Positions 7,000-7,085 of a stretch of 7,085 nt of DNA are shown piece after piece. The notes under the pieces were generated by a model. The model saw only the letters and a list, made by a program, of their open reading frames with translations, was not told the DNA's origin and made no database searches. Each line of letters begins with the position of its first letter. The stretch's first letter is position 1. Source of the DNA: CAYPOY01 sp964412395 (lineage in GTDB: Bacteria; Chloroflexota; Anaerolineae; B4-G1); the NCBI GenBank assembly GCA_964412395.1, contig CAYPOY010000277.1:1-7085 (forward strand), in the 5' to 3' direction. A program made the translations under genes and the position numbers.

Positions 7000-7011
7000 A
7001 TGGACACACGG
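7000..7011 (+). other. Putative exon-binding site (EBS) of the second intron
   Basis: ATGGACACACGG is complementary to bases 6555-6566 just upstream of the intron. It lies directly before a GGAACGGTGTAACCC stretch typical of the region around exon-binding sites. Whether it is EBS1 or EBS2 cannot be settled without the rest of domain I. Confidence 0.45.
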
Positions 7012-7034
7012 AACGGTGTAACCCGCCGAAGGCT

Positions 7035-7073
7035 CTCACCCTCCCCCCCGTGGGGGGGATTGAGGGGGGTGAG
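7035..7073. repeat. C7/G7 palindromic repeat
   Basis: The outer arms CTCACCC (7035-7041) and GGGTGAG (7067-7073) enclose seven C (7043-7049) and seven G (7052-7058) separated by GT. The hairpin is extremely GC-rich. It lies within the presumed domain I of the second intron and looks like a dispersed repeat inserted there. Homopolymer runs of this kind are also prone to sequencing and assembly errors. Confidence 0.65.
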
Positions 7074-7085
7074 TAGGCGACCAGG

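Larger units (their letters stand above)
6571..7085 (+). mobile_element. Second group II intron, 5' part (domain I, right-truncated by the window edge)
   Basis: The stretch begins with GTGCG, the common 5' end of bacterial group II introns, and continues as several hundred bases of gene-free, hairpin-rich sequence in the manner of domain I. Examples are CCTGG/CCAGG at 6607-6619 and CCATACA/TGTATGG at 6900-6922. The segment ACACGGAACGGTGTAACCC around 7006-7024 and the stretch near 6640-6770 resemble domain I of CL-type introns as I remember them. The pairing of 7000-7011 with the upstream exon adds support. The orientation matches the intron at the left edge. The exact start (6571, or a few bases earlier) is uncertain, and the rest of the intron with its ORF would lie to the right. 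Short open frames here, such as 6752-6988, are not believed to be genes. Confidence 0.7.

Noticed and set aside
1..7085. CRISPR array, tRNA or rRNA genes, or a toxin-antitoxin/defence operon
   Set aside because: No regularly spaced direct repeats, no tRNA-like cloverleaf with a conserved TTCGA arm, no rRNA stretch, and no second gene pair are seen.

Overview
The window looks like chromosome from a bacterium of the Chloroflexota (Anaerolineae-like). This is an inference from three things: the very large secreted beta-propeller/CARDB protein, its C-terminal tail of the IYLPLVLRSS type, and the short palindromic repeats scattered outside the gene. GC is moderately high (roughly 60% over most of the coding region by hand counts). 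No housekeeping gene, tRNA or rRNA is present to confirm the phylum.

Layout from left to right: (1) positions 1-1099 are the 3' part of a group II intron on the + strand. It holds the C-terminal 333 residues of the intron-encoded reverse transcriptase/maturase/HNH endonuclease, then a textbook 34-nt domain V and a domain VI stem with a bulged branch-point adenosine. (2) 1100-1352 is a short gene-free stretch with one complex palindromic repeat built on CGCCAAG. (3) 1353-6290 on the - strand is one gene for a 1645-residue exported protein: signal peptide, TolB/PD40-like beta-propeller, CARDB domain, an Ig-like module, an unrecognised beta-rich block, a second propeller-like block of W-rich repeats, three more CARDB domains and a short conserved-looking tail. 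(4) 6291-6420 is its leader and promoter region, with a strong Shine-Dalgarno, an 8-bp long-range stem enclosing three smaller hairpins, and a perfect TATAAT. (5) 6420-6570 is gene-free. (6) From about 6571 to the window end is what appears to be the 5' part (domain I) of a second group II intron, also on the + strand, carrying two palindromic repeats inside it.

The window is therefore one surface-protein gene bracketed by two directly oriented group II intron pieces, the 3' end of one and the 5' start of another. The introns run opposite to the gene and do not interrupt it. The large protein is probably displayed on or released from the cell and used for adhesion or for binding proteins or carbohydrates; no catalytic motif was recognised. 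The most interesting points are the unassigned central domain, the different base composition of the N-terminal propeller, the structured leader, the C-terminal tail, and a 12-nt exon/intron pairing at the second intron that is offset from the expected splice site.
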